Below are positions 1 through 8,457 of a stretch of 64,000 nt of DNA, piece by piece. The translations under genes and the position numbers were made by a program. The notes below the pieces were generated by a model, which ran no database searches, was not told the DNA's origin, and saw only the letters and a program-made list of their open reading frames with translations. Numbering within the stretch: the first letter of the stretch is position 1; each line of letters begins with the position of its first letter. Source of the DNA: Aureimonas populi (GTDB taxonomy: Bacteria > Pseudomonadota > Alphaproteobacteria > Rhizobiales > Rhizobiaceae); assembly GCF_017815515.1 (NCBI RefSeq), contig NZ_CP072611.1:744001-808000 (forward strand), in the 5' to 3' direction.

Positions 1-1292
1 CCCACCGGGCTCCTGCCCGCCATGCCGGTGGAAACGGTGAGCGCCGGGATGCCGATCACCGGCGGGCCCGCCATGAAATGCTGGCGCTCATAGACATGGC
101 GGAAGCCCTTCTTCTCGGGCAGGTCGATCTCGTCCTCGAAGGGCAGTTCGGAGGAGACCGGCATGAGCACGACCGGATAACGTTCGAGGAAGAGAAGCCA
201 TTCGCGCACCATGTTCGCGCGGCGCGTGAGCGCGGCGGAAAAGGCGGCCACATCGACCGGCCCGACGAGTTCCACCGCCCCGCGCATGGCCGATACGGCG
301 CCCGGGTCGCCCTCGGCCTCGGCCTCGGCGATCTTCTGCTCCGGCGCATCGGCGACCCACAGCGTGTGCATGATGAGGCTCGCCTCGCGGATCGGGGGCA
401 GCGCGTCCAGCTCCACCACGGTCCAGCCCGCGTCGCGCAGCCGCCCGGCCGCGTCGATGAGCGCGGCCTCCACCTCGGGCGCGATGTCGATTCCGTCCGG
501 GCGCAGGCACAGGGCCGCGAGCTGCGGGTTGCGGCCGGCGGGGGGCGCCTCGAAGCACCAGGGATCGCGCATGTCGCGGCGCGACATGGCGTGCAGCCCG
601 AGCCGCAGGTCCTGGATCGTGCGCGCCAGCGGCCCCTGCACCGACATGAGCTGGAAGCCGATCGTGCGGTCCGGCCCGCTGGCATTGTAGGTCGGCACCC
701 GCCCCAGGCCGGGGCGCAGGCCATGGATGCCGCAGGCATAGGCCGGATAGCGCACGGAGCCGCCGATATCGTTGCCGTGGCCGATGCAGCCGATGCCCGC
801 GACGGTGGCCGCCGCCGCGCCGCCCGAGGAGCCGCCGGGCGTCAGCGCCGGGTCGCGCGGGTTACGGGTCGGGCCGAAAAGCTGGTTGTTGGTGAACCAT
901 CGGCAACTGAAGGCCGGCGTATTGGTGCGTCCCAGCGGCACGGCTCCCGCCGCGAGGAAGCCGTCCACCACCGGGTTGTTCTCTTTCGCGATCAGCCCGG
1001 CCTTCGAGCGCAGGCCGTTGCTCGTGGCAAAGCCCGCCTGGTCGATATTGATCTTGATCGTCACCGGCACGCCGGCGAGCGGCCCCGTCTCGTCGCCGCG
1101 CGCGATGGCTTCGTCGACCCGGGCGGCCCGTTCCAGAACGTGCTCGGGCCGGTGATCCACGACGGCGTTGATCGCCGGATTGACGGCATCCAGCCGCGCC
1201 AGCGCGTCGCGCGCCACCTCGCTCGCCGAAACCTCGCCCAGCCTTACGAGGTTGGCGATCTGCGAGCCGGAAAGGCGCCAAAGTTCCGTCAT
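1..1292 (-). CDS. Amidase-signature amidase, C-terminus cut by window edge
   Basis: Amidase-signature family hydrolase that cleaves a carboxamide bond, probably in the cytoplasm because no signal peptide is visible. The first 430 or so residues are present and the reading frame stays open to the window edge, so perhaps 40-60 residues are missing. The Ser-cisSer-Lys triad is complete: Lys80 in GVPVTIK, cis-Ser155 within GGSSGG, and nucleophile Ser179 in DIGGSVRYP. The ATG at 1292 is preceded by GGAGGGGACAG, a good ribosome binding site. It lies 166 bases downstream of a peptide-type ABC substrate-binding gene on the same strand, so the pair may handle an imported amide or peptide. The substrate cannot be read from sequence; fungal-type amidase or a GatA paralogue are less likely because no GatB or GatC is near. 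Confidence 0.85.
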   Translation of the reverse strand, partial: MTELWRLSGSQIANLVRLGEVSASEVARDALARLDAVNPAINAVVDHRPEHVLERAARVDEAIARGDETGPLAGVPVTIKINIDQAGFATSNGLRSKAGLIAKENNPVVDGFLAAGAVPLGRTNTPAFSCRWFTNNQLFGPTRNPRDPALTPGGSSGGAAAATVAGIGCIGHGNDIGGSVRYPAYACGIHGLRPGLGRVPTYNASGPDRTIGFQLMSVQGPLARTIQDLRLGLHAMSRRDMRDPWCFEAPPAGRNPQLAALCLRPDGIDIAPEVEAALIDAAGRLRDAGWTVVELDALPPIREASLIMHTLWVADAPEQKIAEAEAEGDPGAVSAMRGAVELVGPVDVAAFSAALTRRANMVREWLLFLERYPVVLMPVSSELPFEDEIDLPEKKGFRHVYERQHFMAGPPVIGIPALTVSTGMAGRSPV

Positions 1293-1458
1293 CTGTCCCC
1301 TCCAATACTGCCGCGACGGCGGCGCGCAGGCCTTGCGCCCCGTCATCGCCTCAAGCGGCCCGCCCGGCGGGCATCGTCCCATGCCGCCAGGCGGGATGCT
1401 GCGATCGCTCGCCGGCACGCGCGCGCATGCACGCACGGCGAGGCAGCCCGGCCCTGGC

Positions 1459-3051
1459 CTACGGCGCGGCCTTGGTCATGTTCCAGAAGACGGGCGCCTC
1501 GGCATCCATCTGCCCGCCCAGGGCCGCGCTGCGGACCGTGACGTTGTAGAACTCGCCCATGGGGATCATCGTCACATTGTCGATGATCAGCTCGTGCACC
1601 CGCCGGCCGAGCGCCACGGCCTCCTGCGCGTCGGCGGTGGCGGCGAGCTGGGCGCGCGCCTCCTCGATCTCCGGCACGTCGGGCCAGCCGAACCAGGCGG
1701 TGTCCCCGCCGGCGCGCGCACCGATGAAGCCGAGCGGGTCGGCCACGTCCGGCAGCACGTTGGTGGTGGAGAAGATGTTCCAGCCGCCCTCGGCGGGCGC
1801 GGCGCGCGAGGTGCGGCGCCCCACGACGCTCGCCCAGTCCATCGAGACCATATCGACGTTGAAGCCGGCATTGCGCAGTTGCTGGGAGAAGACCGGCCCC
1901 ATGGGCGCGAGGTTGACGAGGTCGGTGGCGTGCATGAGGAGGATGGGCGTGCCGTCGTAGCCGGCCTCCTCCAGAAGCGCTTTCGCCCGCTCCGGCTGCG
2001 GCTCGACGATATCCTCCGCGCCGTATTCGCTGACATAGGCGCTGCCGCAGCCGAACACCGCCGGGCAGGTTCGCGCGTTGGCCGAGCCGCTGCCGACCTG
2101 TGAATCGAGAAGCTCCTGCTGGCCGAGCGCCAGGAGCGCCGCCTTGCGGATCTGCAGGTTGTCGAAGGGCGGGTGGAGGAAGTTGAGCCGGGCGAGGTTC
2201 TGGCTGCCCTGCTTGGGGTAGACGGCCATCTCGAAATCGGGATTGCCCTCCACCAGCGGCAGGAGGTCCTGCGGGATCTGTTCGAGGAAGTCGATCTCGC
2301 CGGCCATCAGGGCGCTCACCGCCGTCATCGGGTCGGGCATCGTCGTCCAGACGACGCGGTCCACATTGACGATTTTTCCGCCGGCAAGGCCGCTGGCGGG
2401 TTCTTCGCGCGGCACGTAATCCTGGTTCTTCTCGAACACGGCGCGCACGCCCGGCTGGTACTCGTCGGCCGCGAAGACGAAGGGGCCGGAGCCCACGGTG
2501 GAGGTGATCTGCTCGGAGACGGGCGTCCGGGCCACGGCCTCCGGGAACATGAAGGGCGCCACGCCGCTGGGCTTGCTCAGCGCCATCAGCCCGATCTCGG
2601 TCGGGGTCTCGAAGGTCAGGGTGAAGCTGCGCTCGTCCAGCACCTCCATGCCCGTCATGAGCGAGGTCATCACCTGCCCGAGTCCGTCGACCTGGCTCCA
2701 GCGCTCGAGGCTCGCCACGGCGTCGGTCGCCGTCACCGGCGTGCCGTCATGCCAGAGCAGCCCCTCGCGCAGCGTGAAGGTGTAGGTCATGCCGTCCTCG
2801 GACACCGTCCAGTCGGCCATCTGCGGCTGAACGTTGCCCGCCTCGTCGCGCGCGAGCAGGGTATCGTAGACCATGTATCCGTAGTTGCGCAGGATATAGG
2901 CGGTGCTGATGACCGGATCGACCGCGCGCAACGGGGCGTGCATCACCGCGGTGATCGTGGTCTCGGCCCTCGCGCCGCCGGCGGCCGCCGCCAGGCACAG
3001 GGAAAGGAACGTCGCCTTGAGAAAGCTGCGGCCGGAATTTCGAGCGAGCAT
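1459..3051 (-). CDS. ABC transporter substrate-binding protein, peptide/opine type (SBP family 5)
   Basis: Periplasmic solute-binding protein of the DppA/OppA family, 530 residues, the usual length. A signal peptide occupies about residues 1-29 (basic start, hydrophobic LKATFLSLCLAAAA, cleavage near GARA/E). The mature protein shows family-5 features: RAVDPVISTAY near its start, the TLREGLLWHDGTPVTATD block and a Leu/Arg-rich NLARLNFLHPPFDN segment. The start at 3051 is chosen because GGAGGG lies 6 bases upstream; a 16-residue upstream extension in frame would spoil the signal peptide. No permease or ATPase genes are in view, so they may lie beyond the amidase or elsewhere. The ligand could be a di/oligopeptide, an opine or a metal chelate. 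Confidence 0.85.
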   Translation of the reverse strand: MLARNSGRSFLKATFLSLCLAAAAGGARAETTITAVMHAPLRAVDPVISTAYILRNYGYMVYDTLLARDEAGNVQPQMADWTVSEDGMTYTFTLREGLLWHDGTPVTATDAVASLERWSQVDGLGQVMTSLMTGMEVLDERSFTLTFETPTEIGLMALSKPSGVAPFMFPEAVARTPVSEQITSTVGSGPFVFAADEYQPGVRAVFEKNQDYVPREEPASGLAGGKIVNVDRVVWTTMPDPMTAVSALMAGEIDFLEQIPQDLLPLVEGNPDFEMAVYPKQGSQNLARLNFLHPPFDNLQIRKAALLALGQQELLDSQVGSGSANARTCPAVFGCGSAYVSEYGAEDIVEPQPERAKALLEEAGYDGTPILLMHATDLVNLAPMGPVFSQQLRNAGFNVDMVSMDWASVVGRRTSRAAPAEGGWNIFSTTNVLPDVADPLGFIGARAGGDTAWFGWPDVPEIEEARAQLAATADAQEAVALGRRVHELIIDNVTMIPMGEFYNVTVRSAALGGQMDAEAPVFWNMTKAAP

Positions 3052-3193
3052 GAAGCCCTCCACTGAACGGAACGGAGCATTTGTGACGATCCTCGCCACT
3101 CGTCATTCGCAACCCGTCTCCCGCAATATGCGTGCCATCGCGCGCCGTGCCGCCCCGCTGCTCCCAGGAAAATGAAATGCCATACTTATTTCA

Positions 3194-3210
3194 ATGGATT
3201 ATAGATCCAT
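3194..3210. promoter_or_regulatory. Small inverted repeat in the A/T-rich leader of the substrate-binding gene
   Basis: ATGGAT, five bases (TATAG), ATCCAT. It sits in the only A/T-rich stretch of the 281-base gap between the asbF stop and the substrate-binding gene, together with GAAAT/ATTTC arms just upstream, so this gap probably holds the promoter of the transporter-amidase genes. The TGGAT-N5-ATCCA form would suit a dimeric regulator; which one is unknown. Confidence 0.3.
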
Positions 3211-3332
3211 CGCACGGGCCGGCCCAACGATAGTGCGGCAGAATCCGGCCGGGACGCCGCCCGAAACGGGCGCGGGCGGCATCCGGTCTGCCCCTTTCAC
3301 AGGCAGGTGACGCCGATCCGGGCTGGCGAGCC

Positions 3333-4166
3333 TCAGCCGGCCTTCAGCGCCAGCACGTCGGAAGACCTGGCGGACGCGGCCCGGAGCCTCGAGAGGTCGG
3401 CGGGCAGGATGGAGAAGCAGGAGCCGCCGAACCATTCGAGCGAGACCTCGGCATCCGGCGCCAGAACCGGCAGGAACGCCTCATAATCCACCGCGCCCTC
3501 GAACAGGCGTGTCATGCCCTCGCGCCGGCCGGCCGCGGCGTAGACATTGGCGGGCTCAAAGACGCCGAGATCGGACCGGGCGCGCACGTTCTTCAGGTGA
3601 TAGTGGTCGATATGCTTCGCCAGGCGATCATGGGCTGCGAGAGGGTCGTCGCCCCCTTCCCAGACATGGAGCGTGTCGAAATTGACCTTCAGGGCCGGAT
3701 GGTCCACCTCCTCGAGAAGCCGCAGGAGGGAATCGGTGGTGTCGGCGAGGGTTCCCGGATGCGTCTCCACCAGCAGCCGCAGGCCATGGTCTGCCAGATA
3801 GGCCGCCGCCATGCGCAGGCGGGCGGCGACATGCGCGCGCTCCTCGGCCGAGGTCGCGGCGCTGCCTCTGGTGCCCGCGAAGGTGCGCAGCCTTGGCGCG
3901 CACCAGCCCCTCGCCAGGCGGCAAAGCTGGGCCATGTGCTCGGCGAGGGTTTCGCGGGGCGCGTCCAGCGGCAGGTAGTCGCTCAGCATGGGCACGCGCA
4001 GGCCGTAGGCGTCCAGCCATTCGGCATGATCGCCGGGGCCCAGATTGCGCGCATGAATGCCCCAGAGCTCGATACCGTCGAACCCGCTGTCCCGGGCGAA
4101 ACGGGCGATCTCGCGGATCGACAGGAGATGATGGCGAAAGCTGATCGTGCAGAGCGAGACCTTCAT
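3333..4166 (-). CDS. asbF: 3-dehydroshikimate dehydratase (AsbF type), 3,4-dihydroxybenzoate supply
   Basis: TIM-barrel sugar-phosphate-isomerase-like enzyme that dehydrates 3-dehydroshikimate to 3,4-dihydroxybenzoate, the catechol of petrobactin. At 277 residues it matches Bacillus AsbF in size. Candidate metal-site residues lie at the strand ends expected for the fold: Glu134 (LLVETHPG), Asp164 (VNFDTLHVWEGG), His190 (DHYHLKN) and Glu244 (VSLEWFG). The start codon overlaps the asbDE stop as ATGA (4166-4163), showing translational coupling. It is the last gene of the siderophore operon. A role in quinate/shikimate catabolism is possible for this enzyme class, but the neighbouring asb genes make siderophore synthesis much more likely. 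Confidence 0.9.
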   Translation of the reverse strand: MKVSLCTISFRHHLLSIREIARFARDSGFDGIELWGIHARNLGPGDHAEWLDAYGLRVPMLSDYLPLDAPRETLAEHMAQLCRLARGWCAPRLRTFAGTRGSAATSAEERAHVAARLRMAAAYLADHGLRLLVETHPGTLADTTDSLLRLLEEVDHPALKVNFDTLHVWEGGDDPLAAHDRLAKHIDHYHLKNVRARSDLGVFEPANVYAAAGRREGMTRLFEGAVDYEAFLPVLAPDAEVSLEWFGGSCFSILPADLSRLRAASARSSDVLALKAG

Positions 4167-5473
4167 GCCGGGAGCGCCCCGCGCGCCCGCTCGCGCGGGG
4201 CGAGGCGGGGGCTCGCCGCCCGCCATGCCGCGTGGGCGGCGCCGAGCCGGCGCTTGATCGAGAACTCCAGGGCGTCCAGCTCGTCCAGCTTCTCCATCAC
4301 CGGCGCCACCAGCGCCGCGTCCTCGCTCCTGGCGAGCTTGAGGACGGCGTAGTGCATGGATGTCAGGCCGTTCACCAGCACTTCGATCTCGTCGCAGATG
4401 GCCTGGAACTCGCTGTCCGGCCAGCGCAGGGCGCGCCAGAAGAAGGCGAAACCGTGCTCGTAGGCCCATTTGCGGATGGTGACGACGGGAAGCTCGCGCA
4501 GCGCCTCCCCGACATCGGCCAGCCGAAGGCCCCCGCGCCCCTCGGCATGGGCCGCGACGATGGCGCGCGTCGCATCGATCAGCGGGTTGGAGTCCGGGCG
4601 CAGGCACGCCTCGAAGAAGGCCGCCAGATCCTCGTCCCCCGGCGGATGGGCGAGCGAGGGATCGAACCGGTAGCCGCCGGCCACCGTGGGCTGGCGGATC
4701 GCGTTCAGCAGCTTGTCGCGCTCGATGGGGCCTTCCCAACGGAAGTCGGGGTCGCGCACCTGCCAGACGGCCGGGTCGTCCGTCAGCTCCAGCATGAGAT
4801 AGTGCGGGAAGGGGTTCTGGTTGAACTTGTTCTCGCGCTCCGGCAGGTGGAACATGTCCAGCATCACCATGATGCACTCGCCCGGCGCCCGCTCTTGGAG
4901 GAGTTGCAGGAGGGTGGCGACGTTCTCCTCCTTGGAGCGGGAATGGTCGTACCAGGAGCGGAGCGGCACGCCGTAGAGCCGCTCGAACCAGTAGCGGAAC
5001 GATTCGTGGTCCATCACGTCCGAATGATAGGCGAGCTGGAAACCGTCGGTGATGGCGAACTCGGCGTCCCAGACGAGGGCATAGAACGGCCGGTGGTCGA
5101 TGCCGCGCTTCTTCAGCCCGTCGCAGACGCAACTGACGAAGCAGTGGATCTTGAGGTCGTAGGGCATCTCGCCATGGACGCCCTCCGACGGCGCCTCGGG
5201 CGCGCCGGCCGGAGCGTCCTGCCCCTGCGCCCCGGGCACGAGAAGCGCGGCGAGGTCGGCCACCGTCGAGACGTCCTGCCGGCTGATCGCCTCCTCCGAG
5301 ACCGGCAGGTCCAGCGTCGTTTCCAGCGACAGGATGAGCTGGAGGAGCTGGACGGAGTCGAGGTAGAGATCCTCGTTCAGCCGGGCGTCCGGGCCGAAGA
5401 GGTCGAGATGGGGATGGCGCATCTCCTCGCGCAGGATCGTGCCGATGGCCGCGACGATGGTGTCCCGGTTCAT
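4163..5473 (-). CDS. asbDE: Fused aryl carrier protein and condensing enzyme (AsbD-AsbE)
   Basis: 436 residues. Residues 1-80 are an acyl/aryl carrier protein with phosphopantetheine site Ser40 in LYLDSVQLLQL. A Gly/Ala/Pro-rich linker of about 20 residues follows, and residues from about 103 (MPYDLKIHCFVSC) to the end match the AsbE-type protein that transfers the 3,4-dihydroxybenzoyl group from the carrier to spermidine amines. In Bacillus anthracis these are two separate proteins. The start at 5473 overlaps the asbBC stop as ATGA, and the stop overlaps the asbF start the same way. The fusion keeps the carrier beside its transferase. AsbE has no well-known catalytic motif, so that half is assigned from its place in the pathway and its overall resemblance. 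Confidence 0.8.
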   Translation of the reverse strand: MNRDTIVAAIGTILREEMRHPHLDLFGPDARLNEDLYLDSVQLLQLILSLETTLDLPVSEEAISRQDVSTVADLAALLVPGAQGQDAPAGAPEAPSEGVHGEMPYDLKIHCFVSCVCDGLKKRGIDHRPFYALVWDAEFAITDGFQLAYHSDVMDHESFRYWFERLYGVPLRSWYDHSRSKEENVATLLQLLQERAPGECIMVMLDMFHLPERENKFNQNPFPHYLMLELTDDPAVWQVRDPDFRWEGPIERDKLLNAIRQPTVAGGYRFDPSLAHPPGDEDLAAFFEACLRPDSNPLIDATRAIVAAHAEGRGGLRLADVGEALRELPVVTIRKWAYEHGFAFFWRALRWPDSEFQAICDEIEVLVNGLTSMHYAVLKLARSEDAALVAPVMEKLDELDALEFSIKRRLGAAHAAWRAASPRLAPRERARGALPA

Positions 5474-8457
5474 GCCACGGCCTCCACCAGCCGGCCGCTG
5501 CGGTAGAGTTCGGCCACCTCGCGGCGCGAGATCTTGCCGTTGGCCTGGCGGGGGATCGCGCTCACCTGCACCGCCTCGCCGGGCACCTGGTGGCCCGCCA
5601 GCCAGCGGCGGCACCAGTCCTGAAGCACGCGGGGCGGCACGGGCGCCTCGGCGCTGAACAGGAGCGTCACGCGCTCGCCGGCGAAGGCGTCGGGCCGCGC
5701 GAAGGCCACCGCGTCGGTGATGCCGGGCATGGCCATGACCACGTCCTCCACCTCGCGCGGATAGACGTTGAGGCCCGACACGTTGATCGTGTCGTCCATG
5801 CGCGAGACGAAGATCAGCATGCCCTCGGCGTCCATGTAGCCGAGATCGGCGGTGTGGACCGCCCCGCTCTCGCCTTCCACCACGATCTCGGCCGGGGCCG
5901 CCGCGCTCGCCCCCGCCCGCACGCGGTGATGGGGCAAGGCGAAGCCCATCGCGTCCGAGCGGGTGAGATCGGGGTTGATGGCGATGCAGCCGGTTTCCGA
6001 AGAGCCGTATTGCTGGAAGAGATGGGCCACCCGCTCGCGGATGGCGGTGAACCAGGGGGCCGGCAGGAGCGTGCCGGAGGTCATGGCCGCATGGATGCGC
6101 TCGCCCTCTGGCATGAGGCGCGCCAGCGTGTGCAGCATGGCCGGCGAGGTGTAGAGGAGCGGCCGCTCGATCTCGCGCAGGCGGCGCAGGAGGTGCCTGG
6201 GATTGGTGGTGTCCACCACGACGGGCGTGCGCCCCCGCGCAAGGCCCACGAACAGCCCACAGATCAGCCCGTAGGAATGGGTGATGGGGCAGGCGATGAC
6301 GGGCGTCATGTCGTCCGGGGCGGTGAAGGCGCCCACATAGCTCTCGATCTCGCGCTCCACCGCGCTCCAGCGCCGGGCGATGCATTTGGGTTCGCCCGTG
6401 GTGCCGGAGCTCATCTGCAGGAGCTCGCCCTCGCCTGGAACCGGCGGCGCGGCGCCGTCCAGCGCCTCGCCCGCCAGCTCGTCGAGGAACAGGCGATGGC
6501 AGCCGGCGCGTTCGGCGAGCCGCCGCGCCCCCTCGTCCGGCAGCGCCGGATGGATCGGCAGGAGCGTCACGCCCAGCCGGCGCGCGGCGAGGATGAAGGC
6601 GAGGGCGGTGGCCGTGTCCCGAAAGCGCATGGCGATGCGCTCTCCGGTGCCGCCGCGCAGGCGGGCGCCCGCCTCGATGCGGGCGATGGCCGCGTCCATC
6701 TCGGGCGCATCGATGATGCGTGCGTCGATCTCGATCATGAAACCTCTCGGGGATTGGTCGGGCGGAGAAAGGAGCGCGTTCGGCACGAGGTGGCTGAACC
6801 TCGCCTCGTCCAGCCCGAGCTTGCGGGAGAGAAGCGCCTCCACCTTCAGGCGGGGCGCGTCGAAGCCGATCCGGGCCAGCCGGCCCTCCAGCCCGTGCTG
6901 CGCCGCGTGGGCGCGCAACCGCCGCCCTACGCGCTGCCAGAAGGCCGGCTCGTCCAGCGCGTGCAGGCGGTGCAGGAAACGGCTGATCTCGCCGAGATTG
7001 AACACGAACAGCGCATCCGTCACGAGTTCGGCCAGGACGGCGGGCGAGCGCATGGCGTGGAAGCGGTCGTCCACGGGGCCGCCATGGGCGGGGTCGATGG
7101 CGGAGAAGTCGGGCACGCCTTCGGGGTCGGGCACGAAGCCCGGCGCATATTCAGCGCTTTCGTGGAAGTCGCGCAGGATCACCCGCTCGGGCCAGCCGTC
7201 GCGATGCACGAGGATCATGTTCTGGCCGTGCGCTTCCAGCGCCACGCCATGCGCCACCAGAAGGTGCCAGACGGGCAGAACCGCCACCTCCACCAGGCGG
7301 TCGAGCCAGGCGTGCAGCCCGTGGCGCGCGAGCCAGGGCGCGACGAAAGCGCTGCCGTCCGCCTCCCGCGCGGCCAGGGCGTTGAAGGGAACCGCCGCCT
7401 CGCCGGGCGCCAGCCGCACGCTTTCGCGCCAGATCGCGGCGAGCTGCCCGGCCAGCGGCCCGTGCCGGTCGGCGAGCACGGCGGCGTGCTCGGCCAGGAT
7501 GTCCATCCGGTAGCGCCCGGCGAACAGGGGGTCGCCCGCCACGATGCGCGCCAGCCAGCCCGACAGGGCGGGGCCGGTGAGAACGAAGTGCGGATCGAGG
7601 GTCCGAAGGCTCGAAGTGCTGACGACGCTCATGGCGAGCTTGACGCTGCTGGCAGAGGGGTCGTCGTGATTGTGCAGCGTGCGCAGGGACTGGCTGGCGA
7701 CATAGCGCGGCCCGGCCACGCCCAGCGGCACGGCGCGCCCCTCGGCCAGCCAGGGCCGGAGCGCCCCCTTCGCCAGATGGCGCATCTGCCAGGGGTGGAC
7801 CGGCAGCAGGGCGTGCGTCTCGAAATCGTGCCCCGCCTCGGCGAGGCGGGCCGCCAGCACCTCCCGTTCCGCGCCGAGCTCACTTTGCCAGAAATCGGCC
7901 TGCGAGCCCGGCAGCGAGAACGCGATGTCGCTTTGGCGGATCGCCAGCCATTCGAGGCGGAAGGGCCGCGCGCATTCCGGCCCGAAGCGCCGATGGTCCT
8001 CCAGGGTGAACCCGGTGCGGGCCTTGAAGCACGGATGATAGGGGTGCCCTTCCCCCAACGCCCCGTCGAGCGCGGCGAACGGCAGGACGCGGCGATCCCG
8101 GGCGGAAAGGTTCCGGCCGTTCCACCGGCACAGGGCGATGGTCTGGGAAAGCTCGTCCTTCAGACGGCGCCGGTGCTCGGCATCGGCGGGGAGCGCCTCG
8201 ACGAGGGCCTCGATATCCCCCGCGCGCCAGGAGCCGTCCGCCTCGGCGATCTCGACCGATGCGGGGTCGAGGCGCGGGCGGCCGAAGGGGCCGACCGCTC
8301 CCCGCGCCCGCCAGCGCCGCGCGCCCAGGCGCCATTCCAGCCGGCGCGGGCGGGGAAAGGGCTCCAGCGGCGCAAGTCCTTCGAAGAGAACGGCTTCCGC
8401 GAGCTGGCGCAGGACGCGCTCGCGCGCCTCCTCGCCCGCCTCAGGAGGCAAGGGCAT
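5470..8457 (-). CDS. asbBC: Fused NIS synthetase and 3,4-dihydroxybenzoate-AMP ligase (AsbB-AsbC)
   Basis: 995 residues in one frame. Residues 1-560 are an IucA/IucC-family NIS synthetase (HPCFKARTGF 141-150, HPWQ 221-224, SQSLRTL 255-261, LEAHGQN 407-413). After a short linker, residues 575-995 form an adenylating domain: QMSSGTTGEPK 681-691, QYGSSETG 816-823, SRMDDTINVSGLNVYP 885-900 and a C-terminal NGKISRRE. The first half should activate citrate carboxylates for amide formation. The second should load 3,4-dihydroxybenzoate onto the carrier domain encoded next. In Bacillus these are AsbB and AsbC. An in-frame ATG (MIEIDARII, residue 574) at the junction could permit separate translation. 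The start overlaps asbA by 17 bases. Confidence 0.88.
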   Translation of the reverse strand: MPLPPEAGEEARERVLRQLAEAVLFEGLAPLEPFPRPRRLEWRLGARRWRARGAVGPFGRPRLDPASVEIAEADGSWRAGDIEALVEALPADAEHRRRLKDELSQTIALCRWNGRNLSARDRRVLPFAALDGALGEGHPYHPCFKARTGFTLEDHRRFGPECARPFRLEWLAIRQSDIAFSLPGSQADFWQSELGAEREVLAARLAEAGHDFETHALLPVHPWQMRHLAKGALRPWLAEGRAVPLGVAGPRYVASQSLRTLHNHDDPSASSVKLAMSVVSTSSLRTLDPHFVLTGPALSGWLARIVAGDPLFAGRYRMDILAEHAAVLADRHGPLAGQLAAIWRESVRLAPGEAAVPFNALAAREADGSAFVAPWLARHGLHAWLDRLVEVAVLPVWHLLVAHGVALEAHGQNMILVHRDGWPERVILRDFHESAEYAPGFVPDPEGVPDFSAIDPAHGGPVDDRFHAMRSPAVLAELVTDALFVFNLGEISRFLHRLHALDEPAFWQRVGRRLRAHAAQHGLEGRLARIGFDAPRLKVEALLSRKLGLDEARFSHLVPNALLSPPDQSPRGFMIEIDARIIDAPEMDAAIARIEAGARLRGGTGERIAMRFRDTATALAFILAARRLGVTLLPIHPALPDEGARRLAERAGCHRLFLDELAGEALDGAAPPVPGEGELLQMSSGTTGEPKCIARRWSAVEREIESYVGAFTAPDDMTPVIACPITHSYGLICGLFVGLARGRTPVVVDTTNPRHLLRRLREIERPLLYTSPAMLHTLARLMPEGERIHAAMTSGTLLPAPWFTAIRERVAHLFQQYGSSETGCIAINPDLTRSDAMGFALPHHRVRAGASAAAPAEIVVEGESGAVHTADLGYMDAEGMLIFVSRMDDTINVSGLNVYPREVEDVVMAMPGITDAVAFARPDAFAGERVTLLFSAEAPVPPRVLQDWCRRWLAGHQVPGEAVQVSAIPRQANGKISRREVAELYRSGRLVEAVA

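Noticed and set aside
78-1541. Long plus-strand frame of 487 codons at the left edge
   Set aside because: It lies opposite the amidase, is rich in Arg, His and Gly, and has no family resemblance; a high-GC shadow frame.
4163-6385. A longer 740-codon version of the AsbD-AsbE gene
   Set aside because: The extra 300 codons lie out of frame inside asbBC and have no homology pattern; the ATG at 5473 with ATGA overlap is the natural start.
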